Positions 7,582 through 16,055 of a stretch of DNA of 64,000 nt are shown here, one piece after another. The stretch comes from Paenibacillus kobensis NBRC 15729 (GTDB taxonomy: Bacteria; Bacillota; Bacilli; Paenibacillales; Paenibacillaceae). Numbering within the stretch: position 1 is the first letter of the stretch; the number at the start of each line of letters is the position of its first letter. A program made the position numbers and the translations under genes. The DNA lies in assembly GCF_004000825.1 (NCBI RefSeq), contig NZ_BILZ01000019.1, forward strand, positions 1 through 64,000. The letters are read 5' to 3'. The notes below the pieces were generated by a model. The model had not been told where the DNA came from and made no database searches. It saw nothing but the letters and a program-made list of their open reading frames with translations.

Positions 7582-8169
7582 ATGAAAATGCTCGTTATTT
7601 TTACCCATCCGAATCACACAAGCTTAAGCTATGCCTTTCTGCAGCAAGTCATCCAGGGCAGCAGCGAGAATGAACGAATAGAAGAAGTACAGGTGCTGGA
7701 CCTTTATGCCGAATCGTTCAACCCGGTGCTGGTGTTCAATGAAGATAAACGCCGCCGGGATATGCATAAGGACCCTGAGCTGGAGCAATACCGGAAACAG
7801 CTCTTATGGGCTGACAAAATCGTACTCGTCTACCCTATCTGGTGGGGACGCCCGCCCGCGATGCTGCTCGGATACATCGACCAGTTGTTCGCCTCCAACT
7901 TCGCATACCGGGATAAGAAGGGCTTGCTGCCCGAAGGGCTTCTGAAAGGAAAGTCGGTCGTCTGCATTTCCACCATGAAAGGTCCTGCGCTCTATCCGCT
8001 GTTATGGCTGAACAATGCGCACAAGGTGCTCATGCGTAAGGCGCTCTTCCGTTACGTCGGCATTAAGAGCGTTAAGTTCTTCGAATTCGGCGGTATGGAG
8101 AAACCGAACGGACAGCAGAAGAACAAGCTGGACAAAGTATACCGCTACTTCAGAGCGGTTACCTCATAG
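7582..8169 (+). CDS. NAD(P)H dehydrogenase (quinone), flavodoxin_2 family
   Basis: 195 residues. The N-terminus MLVIFTHPNHTSLSYAF is the FMN phosphate-binding strand-loop, and VYPIWWGRPPAMLLGYIDQL (about 73-92) is the diagnostic block of the MdaB/YabF/NQO-type two-electron quinone reductases. These reduce quinones without making semiquinones. An AGAGGTGAG site precedes the ATG. Regulation by the divergent MarR protein through the shared inverted repeat is likely. It ends at a strong terminator. Confidence 0.92.
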   Translation: MKMLVIFTHPNHTSLSYAFLQQVIQGSSENERIEEVQVLDLYAESFNPVLVFNEDKRRRDMHKDPELEQYRKQLLWADKIVLVYPIWWGRPPAMLLGYIDQLFASNFAYRDKKGLLPEGLLKGKSVVCISTMKGPALYPLLWLNNAHKVLMRKALFRYVGIKSVKFFEFGGMEKPNGQQKNKLDKVYRYFRAVTS

Positions 8170-8180
8170 TATCTCGTTGA

Positions 8181-8218
8181 AAGCCGATGCCCTGTTCGCT
8201 GGAGGGCATCGGCTTTTT
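8181..8218 (+). terminator. Terminator of the quinone reductase gene
   Basis: AAGCCGATGCCCT hairpin closed by AGGGCATCGGCTTTTT. Confidence 0.9.
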
Positions 8219-8281
8219 GCGAGTTGCCACTCGAACCGTAATAGGCTACCCTATATTTTGACATGAATAAGGAGGCGCCTT

Positions 8282-8989
8282 ATGTACCGCATAATGATCA
8301 TCGAGGACGATGATAAAATCGCTTCGATTCTGCAGCAATATATCGAACGCTACGGTTACGAGGTCGTTCGTGCAACAAGGTTCCGCGAGCTGAAGCAGGA
8401 GTTCGCCGACACGAAGCCGGACCTTGTGCTGCTGGATATTAACCTGCCGCACTTCGACGGGTTCTACTGGTGCCGCCAGATTCGGACCGTGTCCAATGTG
8501 CCGATTATTTTCCTGTCTGCGCGGGTTGGCGATATGGATCAAGTCATGGCAATCGAGAACGGCGGCGACGACTATATGACGAAGCCGTTTCATCTCGATG
8601 TTGTGATGGCCAAAATCAAAAGCGCACTCCGTCGCGCCTACGGCGAGTATGCCGCTCCAACTTCAAGCACGGACGAGCTCATGGCGAACGGCCTGACGCT
8701 TGACCGCGCACGAAACATTGTCGAGTGGAACGGCATCCAAGCCGATCTGTCCCGCAACGAATGCCTGCTGCTCGGCTCTCTGCTCGCGAAGGCCGGGCGA
8801 ATCGTAAGCCGGGACGATCTGCTCGAAGCGCTATGGGACAATGTTCACTTCGTCGACGACAACACGCTCAACGTCAATGTGACGCGCGTACGCAAGAAGC
8901 TAGAAGAGCTTGGCCTGCCGAAAGCGATCGAGACGGTCCGCGGACAAGGCTACCGGCTCAACCTTCCGCTGGCCGATGCGGATCGTTGA
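8282..8989 (+). CDS. bceR: Response regulator, BceR-like
   Basis: 235 residues: receiver domain at 1-115 with acidic pocket IIEDD, phospho-acceptor Asp in LLDINLP and Lys in TKPF, then an OmpR-type winged helix at about 130-230. The order regulator-kinase-ATPase-permease is that of Bce/Psd modules, which sense and remove peptide antibiotics such as bacitracin, lantibiotics or cationic peptides. AAGGAGG precedes the ATG. A near-consensus BceR target lies upstream of the transporter genes. Confidence 0.92.
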   Translation: MYRIMIIEDDDKIASILQQYIERYGYEVVRATRFRELKQEFADTKPDLVLLDINLPHFDGFYWCRQIRTVSNVPIIFLSARVGDMDQVMAIENGGDDYMTKPFHLDVVMAKIKSALRRAYGEYAAPTSSTDELMANGLTLDRARNIVEWNGIQADLSRNECLLLGSLLAKAGRIVSRDDLLEALWDNVHFVDDNTLNVNVTRVRKKLEELGLPKAIETVRGQGYRLNLPLADADR

Positions 8990-9027
8990 GCGGACCGCTG
9001 ACATCAACATGCAAGGAGTGAACCCTG

Positions 9028-10173
9028 ATGCCTCGTTACCAACCTCAGCGGCATTCGCCATCAAACCATCATCCTGACGAGTCATCCGTGCAACGAATCT
9101 TTACGATTCAATCGTTCCTGCTCGACAGACTGCCCTATATCGCCGCTTTCTATCTGGCGCTCATCTTCGTCATTCTTGTCTTCTCGTTGGAGCGCAGCCG
9201 CGACGGTTACGTGCCGGGCATCAGTAATATCGTGTACATGTTCGTGCTCGCTTCCGTCGTCGCCCTCGGCTGGCTTATCTGGGACTACGCACGCCAACGC
9301 CCCTATTACCGGCAAGTCGCCGACATGCTTGCAGAAGACAAGCCGTCCGCCGTCTCTATCGTGCGGGTACAAGATGGCGTCACCCGCGAGCAGCAAGCGG
9401 TGCAGAAGCTTCTCGCGCATCAGCACAAAGCGTTCGCAGACGAGATCGCGGATTACAGGCGCCAGCGGGAACAGCATCTGCATTTCACGAACCAGTGGGT
9501 TCATCATATGAAGACGCCGGTGTCGGTCATCGACCTGCTTCTGCAGCAAGCAGCCGAACAGCCAGCGGCCGGAGACGATCCCATGCTGCGAAGCAGCATC
9601 CAGGAAGAACTCGAGCGCATATCCCGGGGGCTTGAGATGATGCTGCATACGGCGCGAATGGACCAGTTCCGCATGGACGTTCGGATCGACCGCGTTCCGC
9701 TGCTGCCGCTTATCCGGCAGACGATTAACGGCCACAAGAAAGCATGCATTCGAGCGTCGATCTTCCCTCGCGTTGAAGGCGCGGAAGCAGTGGTCGAAAC
9801 CGATGGGAAGTGGCTGGCTTTTATCCTAAATCAATTGATCACGAACGCGGTCAAATATTCGAAGGACAAGCCTGGCAGCAAGACGCTCCAGTTCACTGTA
9901 GAACCGCTGTCCGGCGGCGGCTTCGTCTTGTCGGTGACAGATCAAGGCATCGGCATTGCCGAGCATGACCTGCCGCGCGTGTTCGACCCGTTCTTCACGG
10001 GAGAGAACGGCCGGCTCATTGAAGAGTCGACCGGCATGGGACTGTACCTTGCACGAGAAGTATGCGGCCGTCTCGGCCATGACATAGCGGTCGAATCGGA
10101 GCTTGGCAGCGGCACGACGGTCATCATTTATTTCCACGACAGCGGAGCCATTCATCACGGGCTTATCCCTTAA
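9028..10173 (+). CDS. bceS: Sensor histidine kinase, BceS-like
   Basis: 381 residues. Two membrane helices at about 31-48 and 62-80 have only a short loop between them, the intramembrane-sensing architecture. The phospho-acceptor His lies in WVHHMKTP. ATPase boxes are NQLITNAVKYSK (N), DQGIGI (G1) and GMGLYLA (G2). Kinases of this type have no ligand domain and read the transport activity of their partner permease. AAGGAGTG is upstream; the gene follows the regulator by 38 bases. Confidence 0.93.
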   Translation: MPRYQPQRHSPSNHHPDESSVQRIFTIQSFLLDRLPYIAAFYLALIFVILVFSLERSRDGYVPGISNIVYMFVLASVVALGWLIWDYARQRPYYRQVADMLAEDKPSAVSIVRVQDGVTREQQAVQKLLAHQHKAFADEIADYRRQREQHLHFTNQWVHHMKTPVSVIDLLLQQAAEQPAAGDDPMLRSSIQEELERISRGLEMMLHTARMDQFRMDVRIDRVPLLPLIRQTINGHKKACIRASIFPRVEGAEAVVETDGKWLAFILNQLITNAVKYSKDKPGSKTLQFTVEPLSGGGFVLSVTDQGIGIAEHDLPRVFDPFFTGENGRLIEESTGMGLYLAREVCGRLGHDIAVESELGSGTTVIIYFHDSGAIHHGLIP

Positions 10174-10204
10174 TCGCCTCCAACTGTAAGCTGCCGTACA
10201 AAGG

Positions 10205-10218
10205 TGACAAAGTTGTAA
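10205..10218 (+). promoter_or_regulatory. BceR-type binding site upstream of bceA
   Basis: TGACA-AAGT-TGTAA fits the BceR binding consensus TNACA-N4-TGTAA known from Bacillus subtilis without a mismatch. It lies 120 bases before the ATPase gene. A plausible -10 box (TATACT, 10274-10279) follows; no good -35 box is seen at the right distance, consistent with an activated promoter. Confidence 0.82.
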
Positions 10219-10337
10219 GCTTCACACTCTGCTTTGAAAGGTAAATCAATGGGGGCCGCCCTCCCCCCTCGTTTATACTGTGAACATAGTTGCTGTAACG
10301 GCAAGCCATAATAGAAACAAAGCGGAGGGATTCACGA

Positions 10338-11114
10338 ATGAGCGTACTGAAAGCCCAAGGGCTGACCAAAGTATATGGATCCAAAGGAAAAATGCTGTAC
10401 CGGGCATTAAGCGATATCGATCTCGATATCCAGAAGGGCGAGTTCGTCGGTGTCATGGGCCCTTCGGGAAGCGGCAAAACAACGCTGCTCAACATTCTCG
10501 CCACGATCGACAAAGCGACGTCCGGCAAAGTCGAGATCGGCGGCGTCAATCCGGCTGTGCTGGACGACAAGAAGCTGGCGCTGTTCCGCCGCCGGGAGCT
10601 CGGTTTTATTTTTCAAGATTTCAACCTGCTCGACACGCTGTCGATTAAAGAAAATATCATTCTGCCTCTAGTACTCGATAATACGAACATCAAGGAAATC
10701 GAGAAACGGCTTCAACAAAGCGCCGAGCTGCTCGGCATCAGCGCGATTCTCGACAAGCGGACGTACGAGGTGTCCGGCGGCCAGAAGCAGCGGGCAGCCA
10801 TCGCGCGTGCGATGATCCACCAGCCGGCCATTCTGCTGGCGGACGAACTGACCGGCAACCTCGATTCGAAATCGGCGAAGGACGTCATGGACTCGCTGAA
10901 GGATTTGAACGAGCAGATGGGCGCGACGATTATGATGGTGACGCACGACCCTTTTGCCGCGAGCTATTGCAAACGAATTGTGTTCATTAAAGACGGATCG
11001 TTCTTCTCGGAAATCCGGCGCGGCACGAACCGGCAGGCATTCTTCCAGCAAATTCTCGATTCGCTGAGCGTGTTGGGAGGGAATTTCGATGAACTTTCGG
11101 CAGTTCGCAATTAA
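10338..11114 (+). CDS. bceA: ABC transporter ATP-binding protein, BceA-like
   Basis: 258 residues with all ATPase signatures: Walker A GPSGSGKTT, Q-loop FQDFNLLDTL, signature VSGGQKQR, Walker B ILLADE and the H-loop MMVTHD. It pairs with the large permease that follows to form the peptide flux sensor/detoxification complex. CGGAGGG is upstream of the ATG. The last 26 bases overlap the permease gene, indicating coupled translation. Confidence 0.95.
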   Translation: MSVLKAQGLTKVYGSKGKMLYRALSDIDLDIQKGEFVGVMGPSGSGKTTLLNILATIDKATSGKVEIGGVNPAVLDDKKLALFRRRELGFIFQDFNLLDTLSIKENIILPLVLDNTNIKEIEKRLQQSAELLGISAILDKRTYEVSGGQKQRAAIARAMIHQPAILLADELTGNLDSKSAKDVMDSLKDLNEQMGATIMMVTHDPFAASYCKRIVFIKDGSFFSEIRRGTNRQAFFQQILDSLSVLGGNFDELSAVRN

Positions 11115-13038
11115 GAATGTCCGGGGCAACTGGCATCAATACGTCGCCTATTTCTTAAGCAGCGTATTCTCGGTTATGATTTTCTTCATCTACGCGGCCT
11201 TCATCTTCCATCCCGACGTCGTACACGGCCACATTCATGCAGCCAAAGGCGTAAGGACCGGCATGTTGTTCTGCGAATATATTATCGCTATTTTCTCGTT
11301 CTTCTTCATTCTCTACTCGATGTCGGCGTTTCTGAAATCGCGGAAGAAGGAATTCGGCCTGCTGTCGTTATTCGGCATGACGAGGGGGCAGATGCGCCGG
11401 ATGGTCCTGTACGAAAATATTGCGACATCGCTGCTCGCGATCGGAACCGGCATCGCCTTCGGCACCTTGTTCCTCAAGCTGTTCTTCATGGCGCTGTCCA
11501 CCATTCTCGAGATGGAGCACCCGATCCGGTTCTTCATCGCAGGCAAGGCGCTGCTGCTGACAGCAGCCGGATTCTTTGTTCTATTCCTATTCATTACACT
11601 CATCACTCTGTTCCAGGTGGGAAGAAGCCAGATCATTGATCTATTGAAAGCTTCCAAGAAGCCGAAATCGCCTCCTCTGGCATCCAAGTGGCTCGTGCTG
11701 CTGTCGGTGTGCTGCCTGGGAGCAGGCTACTATCTGGCGTATACGATGAATATGAGTAATGCCATCGTCTACATGCTGCCTGTCGTCGCCTTGGTTGTCG
11801 CCGGTACGTTCTTCTTGTTCACGCAGGCCAGCGTGATCATATTCCGCTGGCTGCAGCGGAGAAAATCGGTCTACTACAAACAGACGAATCTCATGACCAT
11901 CTCTCAGCTCGTGTTCAAAATGAAGGACAACGCTCGTATTCTATTCACCGTATCGGTCATGAGCGCTGTCATCCTGACCGCCTCCGGGACGTTCTACGTC
12001 TTCTTCCTCGGCTCGAAGGAACAGTTGATGGACTCGGTACCGCAGACGATAAGCTTCTATGAGAAAGGGCTGAATACGCATGATGTTCTCGACCCGGAGA
12101 AGGTGCGCACAATCCTCAAGGAGGACCGCGTCGGGATCAGTTACGAAGTGCAGCTCGTCGGCGCATCGGCGCAACTGCCGGCCATCGGACGAAGCTTAGA
12201 GACTTCTACCGCGTTGATCATATCGGAAGAGTCCTATAACGAATACGGACATAAAATGCACCGCGATCGTCCCCTTCTGAGCGTCGATCCGGGACATGCG
12301 GTATATGTCATTCCGTATACCGGAGTGAGCGGTTCGCTCGTCGAGACCGGCAAGCCGCTTCCAGTGAAGATCAATGACGGGGCGACTGAATTGCCGTTAA
12401 CGGTAGACCGCCAAGTAAGCGGAGGATCGATCGCTTACCCGAGAGGCGCGGCGACCGAGCTGCTCGTCGTCGACGCGGCGCAATACACCCAGCTGTTGCA
12501 GGGCGTGCCTGACGACAAGAAAACCGTTGTCTACGGCTTCGAGCTGAAGAACTGGACGTCCCAAGGCGACACGGCGGCGAAGATTGAAGCGCTCGTTCCA
12601 GAGGACATGAAGGGCCAGTTCGATAACCGCGTTGCGCGATACGAGGAAACGAAGCAATCGATGGCGCTCACCTTATTCATCGGTTTGTTTATCAGCGTCC
12701 TGTTCTTCATCGCCTCTGGCAGCATGATCTACTTCAAGCTGTTCACCGAGCTGGAAGAAGACCGCGACCAATTCCGGGCGCTCAACCGAATCGGGATGAC
12801 GGCAGCCGAAATCCGCCGCACGGTGACGACGCAAATCGCGATTATATTCTTCGTCCCTTGCCTCGTCGGCATCGTGCATACGATGTTCGCCATGAAGTCG
12901 CTTGGCAATCTGCTCGTCGTGAGCGCCATGCAATACTCGCTTGTCGTCGTCGGCATCTATATCGTCATGCAAAGCCTCTACTTCTTTGCCGCCCGTCGCT
13001 CGTATTTGAACAAGATTGCCAAGAGCTTTACGAGCTAG
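11089..13038 (+). CDS. bceB: ABC transporter permease, BceB-like
   Basis: 649 residues, the usual size for BceB-type permeases. About ten membrane helices are visible: four to six near the N-terminus, a large extracytoplasmic domain of about 200 residues (about 310-520), and a C-terminal FtsX-like helix group. The external domain is the part thought to bind the peptide or its lipid target. The start is supported by GGGAGGG. Substrate range cannot be predicted from sequence. Confidence 0.94.
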   Translation: MNFRQFAIKNVRGNWHQYVAYFLSSVFSVMIFFIYAAFIFHPDVVHGHIHAAKGVRTGMLFCEYIIAIFSFFFILYSMSAFLKSRKKEFGLLSLFGMTRGQMRRMVLYENIATSLLAIGTGIAFGTLFLKLFFMALSTILEMEHPIRFFIAGKALLLTAAGFFVLFLFITLITLFQVGRSQIIDLLKASKKPKSPPLASKWLVLLSVCCLGAGYYLAYTMNMSNAIVYMLPVVALVVAGTFFLFTQASVIIFRWLQRRKSVYYKQTNLMTISQLVFKMKDNARILFTVSVMSAVILTASGTFYVFFLGSKEQLMDSVPQTISFYEKGLNTHDVLDPEKVRTILKEDRVGISYEVQLVGASAQLPAIGRSLETSTALIISEESYNEYGHKMHRDRPLLSVDPGHAVYVIPYTGVSGSLVETGKPLPVKINDGATELPLTVDRQVSGGSIAYPRGAATELLVVDAAQYTQLLQGVPDDKKTVVYGFELKNWTSQGDTAAKIEALVPEDMKGQFDNRVARYEETKQSMALTLFIGLFISVLFFIASGSMIYFKLFTELEEDRDQFRALNRIGMTAAEIRRTVTTQIAIIFFVPCLVGIVHTMFAMKSLGNLLVVSAMQYSLVVVGIYIVMQSLYFFAARRSYLNKIAKSFTS

Positions 13039-13060
13039 CGTCCGCAGACCACGCCTTAAC

Positions 13061-13100
13061 GAGACAGCCCCTTCGGTTCGCAACCGAAGGGGCTGTCTTC
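13061..13100. terminator. Bidirectional terminator after bceB
   Basis: GACAGCCCCTTCGGTT paired with AACCGAAGGGGCTGTC in a near-perfect hairpin between convergent genes. Confidence 0.9.
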
Positions 13101-13115
13101 TTTATAATAGAATCA

Positions 13116-14156
13116 TCATGATTCCCAATTCTCCAGCACAACCTTGCCGAGTGTCCGGCCGGTCTCTATTATCGCATGTGCTCTCCGCAAATTAGCTGCG
13201 TTGATCGGCGACAGCTTCTCGGTCAGCGTCGTCCGGATGGTGCCGCTGTCGACGAGTTCTGCCAGCTCGTTCAGCAGCTTATGCTGCTCGATCATGTCGT
13301 CGGTCTGATGCGTCGACCGTGTGTACATGAGCTCCCATGCGATCGTAACGCTCTTATTCATGAACAATGACAAATGAAGAGGTTCCTTGATATTCGTAAT
13401 CAAGCCTACTTTGCCCTGCGGCTTGATCGCCTCGCTCATGTTCGCCCAATGCTGTTCCGCGCTGTTCAAGCATAAAATATAATCGACATGCGGCAGACCA
13501 ATCGCCGCGAGCTGCGGCTGGAATGCTTCGGCATGGCTAATCGTATGGCGGGCACCTAACTGGCGGACCCATTCCTGCGATTCCGGGCGGGTCGCCGTAC
13601 CGACGACGGTCAATCCAACATGGTCAGCCAGTTGGACCGCGATTGAGCCTACGCCGCCTGCCGCTCCGATAATTAGAATCGATCTTCCGGCATTAGCAGC
13701 AGCATCCCGAGATACGCCCAACCGGTCGAACAGCGCTTCCCAAGCGGTGATCGCCGTGAGCGGCAGCGCCGCCGCTTGCGCGTAATCGAGCGAGGCAGGT
13801 TTCTTGCCCACGATGCGTTCATCGACAAGGTGGAACTCGCTGTTGCCGCCCGGCCGGATGATGCTGCCTGCATAGTACACTTCGTCACCCGGCTGAAACA
13901 ACGTGCAATCCGAACCTGTCTGCTCGACTACTCCCGCCACGTCCCAACCGAGAACACGCGGCGCGCTCTCTTCGTGCTCCTTCGGCGACCGTACCTTCGT
14001 ATCGACCGGATTGACCGATATCGCCTTCACGCGAACGAGCAGATCGCGGCCTTCCGCTGCCGGTTTCTCGATCGTGACGTCCAACAAGCTGTCGGGATTG
14101 TCTATGCTCAAATATTTATATAAGCCTACCGCCTTCATCGTCTCTGCAACTGTCAT
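13116..14156 (-). CDS. Zinc-type alcohol dehydrogenase / quinone oxidoreductase (MDR family)
   Basis: 346 residues. The N-terminal GroES-like domain contains ISVNPVDTKVR and VLGWDVAGVV; the Rossmann segment is IIGAAGGVGSIAVQLA (about 163-178). The catalytic-zinc cysteine and histidine of classical alcohol dehydrogenases are not evident, so the protein is probably a zinc-independent NADPH:quinone or enone reductase of the ZDH subgroup. It is divergent from an HxlR regulator, which commonly controls such reductases in response to electrophiles. Confidence 0.88.
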   Translation of the reverse strand: MTVAETMKAVGLYKYLSIDNPDSLLDVTIEKPAAEGRDLLVRVKAISVNPVDTKVRSPKEHEESAPRVLGWDVAGVVEQTGSDCTLFQPGDEVYYAGSIIRPGGNSEFHLVDERIVGKKPASLDYAQAAALPLTAITAWEALFDRLGVSRDAAANAGRSILIIGAAGGVGSIAVQLADHVGLTVVGTATRPESQEWVRQLGARHTISHAEAFQPQLAAIGLPHVDYILCLNSAEQHWANMSEAIKPQGKVGLITNIKEPLHLSLFMNKSVTIAWELMYTRSTHQTDDMIEQHKLLNELAELVDSGTIRTTLTEKLSPINAANLRRAHAIIETGRTLGKVVLENWES

Positions 14157-14306
14157 CGTTCTCCAACTCCTTTGATATGAGGATCTAAAATTACTGCCAT
14201 TGTCAGTTTAACCCCTGTGCAATAAAATGGTAAGTACGCACAATAATGTAATGTAGTATCAATAAGAATACCGTCTCTGTAGAGGAGAGGAGTTGAATAC
14301 CGCCTC

Positions 14307-14702
14307 ATGCGATACCGTAAAAATAACTTCGACGATTCCGCCCGCGGCGAAGCCTGCCCCGTCGGTCATACGCTCGACGTCATCGGCGGTAAGTGGAAGG
14401 GCCAACTGATCTATCATCTTACCGAAGGTCCTAAGAGGTTTAATGAGCTTAGACGAATCTGCCCCGCAATCACACAGCGTATGCTTACCCTTCAGTTGCG
14501 GGAGCTGGAGGAAGACGGCGTCGTTCACCGCGAGGTGTATCAGCAGGTGCCCCCGAAGGTCGAATATTCGTTGACCGAGTTCGGAAGAACACTCGTCCCG
14601 ATTATTCAGTTGATGAAAGAGTGGGGAATAAGTTATAAGAACAAGCCGCACCAGTCCGAGGTTTCGGCTCCTGATGAAGCGTGCCGCTCCGGCAAAGCCT
14701 GA
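14307..14702 (+). CDS. HxlR-family transcriptional regulator
   Basis: 131 residues. [20 protein letters not shown] at about 14-33 is the HxlR signature, and the helix-turn-helix/wing follows through [19 protein letters not shown]. The N-terminal Cys is the residue used for redox or aldehyde sensing in several family members. It is divergent from the MDR-family reductase with 150 bases between starts, so it probably controls that gene and itself. Confidence 0.9.
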   Translation: MRYRKNNFDDSARGEACPVGHTLDVIGGKWKGQLIYHLTEGPKRFNELRRICPAITQRMLTLQLRELEEDGVVHREVYQQVPPKVEYSLTEFGRTLVPIIQLMKEWGISYKNKPHQSEVSAPDEACRSGKA

Positions 14703-14751
14703 CTCGCTTAACGCGTGCAACCCATGTGAGCTGTAGTCCCAAGAAACAGAA

Positions 14752-14794
14752 AGGGCTGTCCCTTAAGTCATCACATGACTTAGGGGACAGCCCT
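14752..14794. terminator. Terminator repeat, copy 1
   Basis: AGGGCTGTCCC...TAAGTCAT paired with ATGACTTA...GGACAGCCCT, between the convergent HxlR and TagO-like genes. The right flank GGACAGCCCTATTCG is identical to that of the hairpin at 26751-26790. Confidence 0.85.
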
Positions 14795-14811
14795 ATTCGA
14801 GTTAAAGTCCT

Positions 14812-15780
14812 TCACTGCTGCTGAAGCAGCAGAAGGATAATGGAGAACAAGCTGAAGCAGCTGCTGACCAAATACAGAAAGAGTACAACCTGCTTCGGGT
14901 TCAGACCCGTGCGCAGCAACCGGTAGTGCGCCTGGCTCGCATCTGCCTGATAGATCGGCTTGCCTTGAATGAGGCGCCTTGCCACGACGAACAGATTGTC
15001 GAAGATCGGAACGCCGAGCGCCAGAATCGGAATAAAAATCGACAGCACCGTCGCCTGCTTGAACGCGCCATCAAGCGCGATAACGGCCAGAATGAAGCCA
15101 AGGAATGTCGCTCCGGCATCACCCATGAACACTTTGGCCGGCGGCTTATTATACCGCAAGTATGCCACCGTCACGCCGACGAGAATAATCGCCATCATGG
15201 CCGACTCGCTCTGGCCCATCGCCAGCGCCACGACGAACAGCGTCCCGGCCGATATCGCGGACAAGCCGCCCGCTAAGCCGTCCATGCCGTCGGAGAAATT
15301 AATGACCGTCGTTACGCCGAATATCCACAGCACCGTCAGCGGAAATTGCAGCCATTCCGGGAAATTCATGAATTGGCCGGTCAGCGGATTGTCAAACCCG
15401 TGAAACCGGATGCCGGAGGCGTACACCAGCACGGCAGCCGACATTTGGATAATAAACTTCGGCAGCGAAGGAAAGTCCTTTCCTTTCGTTTTGTACCAAT
15501 CGTCGACCGTCCCGATCGTTAACAACAGCAGCGAACCCGCGATAATCGCGCCGGTCTGCAAGGTGAATCCATGCACATAAATGAAATAAGTCGCTATGAA
15601 TCCGATGAAAATCGCGTAGCTGGCTGTAAGCGGAATCGGCTGCCGATGAATCTTGCGCTCGACATCAGCGCGGGGCTTGTCCACAAAATCAAGACGGAAC
15701 GCAAGCTTCCCGAGCGGCGGGATTAAGACGTACACGATCAAGAAGGATATTGCGAATGCTATGGCGTACGAAATGGCCAT
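14812..15780 (-). CDS. MraY-family undecaprenyl-phosphate sugar-1-phosphate transferase, TagO-like
   Basis: 322 residues, about ten or eleven membrane helices. The catalytic aspartates are seen in GTVDDWYKTKGKDF (after helix 3), the NFSDGMDGLAGG loop, and KVFMGDAGATFLGF. This WecA/TagO subgroup moves GlcNAc-1-phosphate from UDP-GlcNAc to undecaprenyl phosphate as the first step of teichoic acid or other wall polymers; the substrate is inferred from family, not shown. It is a single gene. Confidence 0.9.
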   Translation of the reverse strand: MAISYAIAFAISFLIVYVLIPPLGKLAFRLDFVDKPRADVERKIHRQPIPLTASYAIFIGFIATYFIYVHGFTLQTGAIIAGSLLLLTIGTVDDWYKTKGKDFPSLPKFIIQMSAAVLVYASGIRFHGFDNPLTGQFMNFPEWLQFPLTVLWIFGVTTVINFSDGMDGLAGGLSAISAGTLFVVALAMGQSESAMMAIILVGVTVAYLRYNKPPAKVFMGDAGATFLGFILAVIALDGAFKQATVLSIFIPILALGVPIFDNLFVVARRLIQGKPIYQADASQAHYRLLRTGLNPKQVVLFLYLVSSCFSLFSIILLLLQQQ

Positions 15781-16055
15781 CCTCTCCTATCTGCACATTT
15801 TATCGGTAAATGTAATAATGGCTCTGTTCCTATATGCAGACGCCGGAATCTAGCGAAAGGTTTCGAACTCTCCCAAAATTCCACATGACAAATGTTTTAA
15901 TTGATTCGTATAATTTTGTTTAATATTTCCTTTCTTTCAAATGAAACTTTCCAATCTTTTTTTAATCTTGTTTCTTCTTTCTTGTTCAAAATGTTTCGGC
16001 GATTGGCATCAGTGTTCCTGTAGGGCGAGATCGATGTAAGGCGCGGGAGGCGGAC

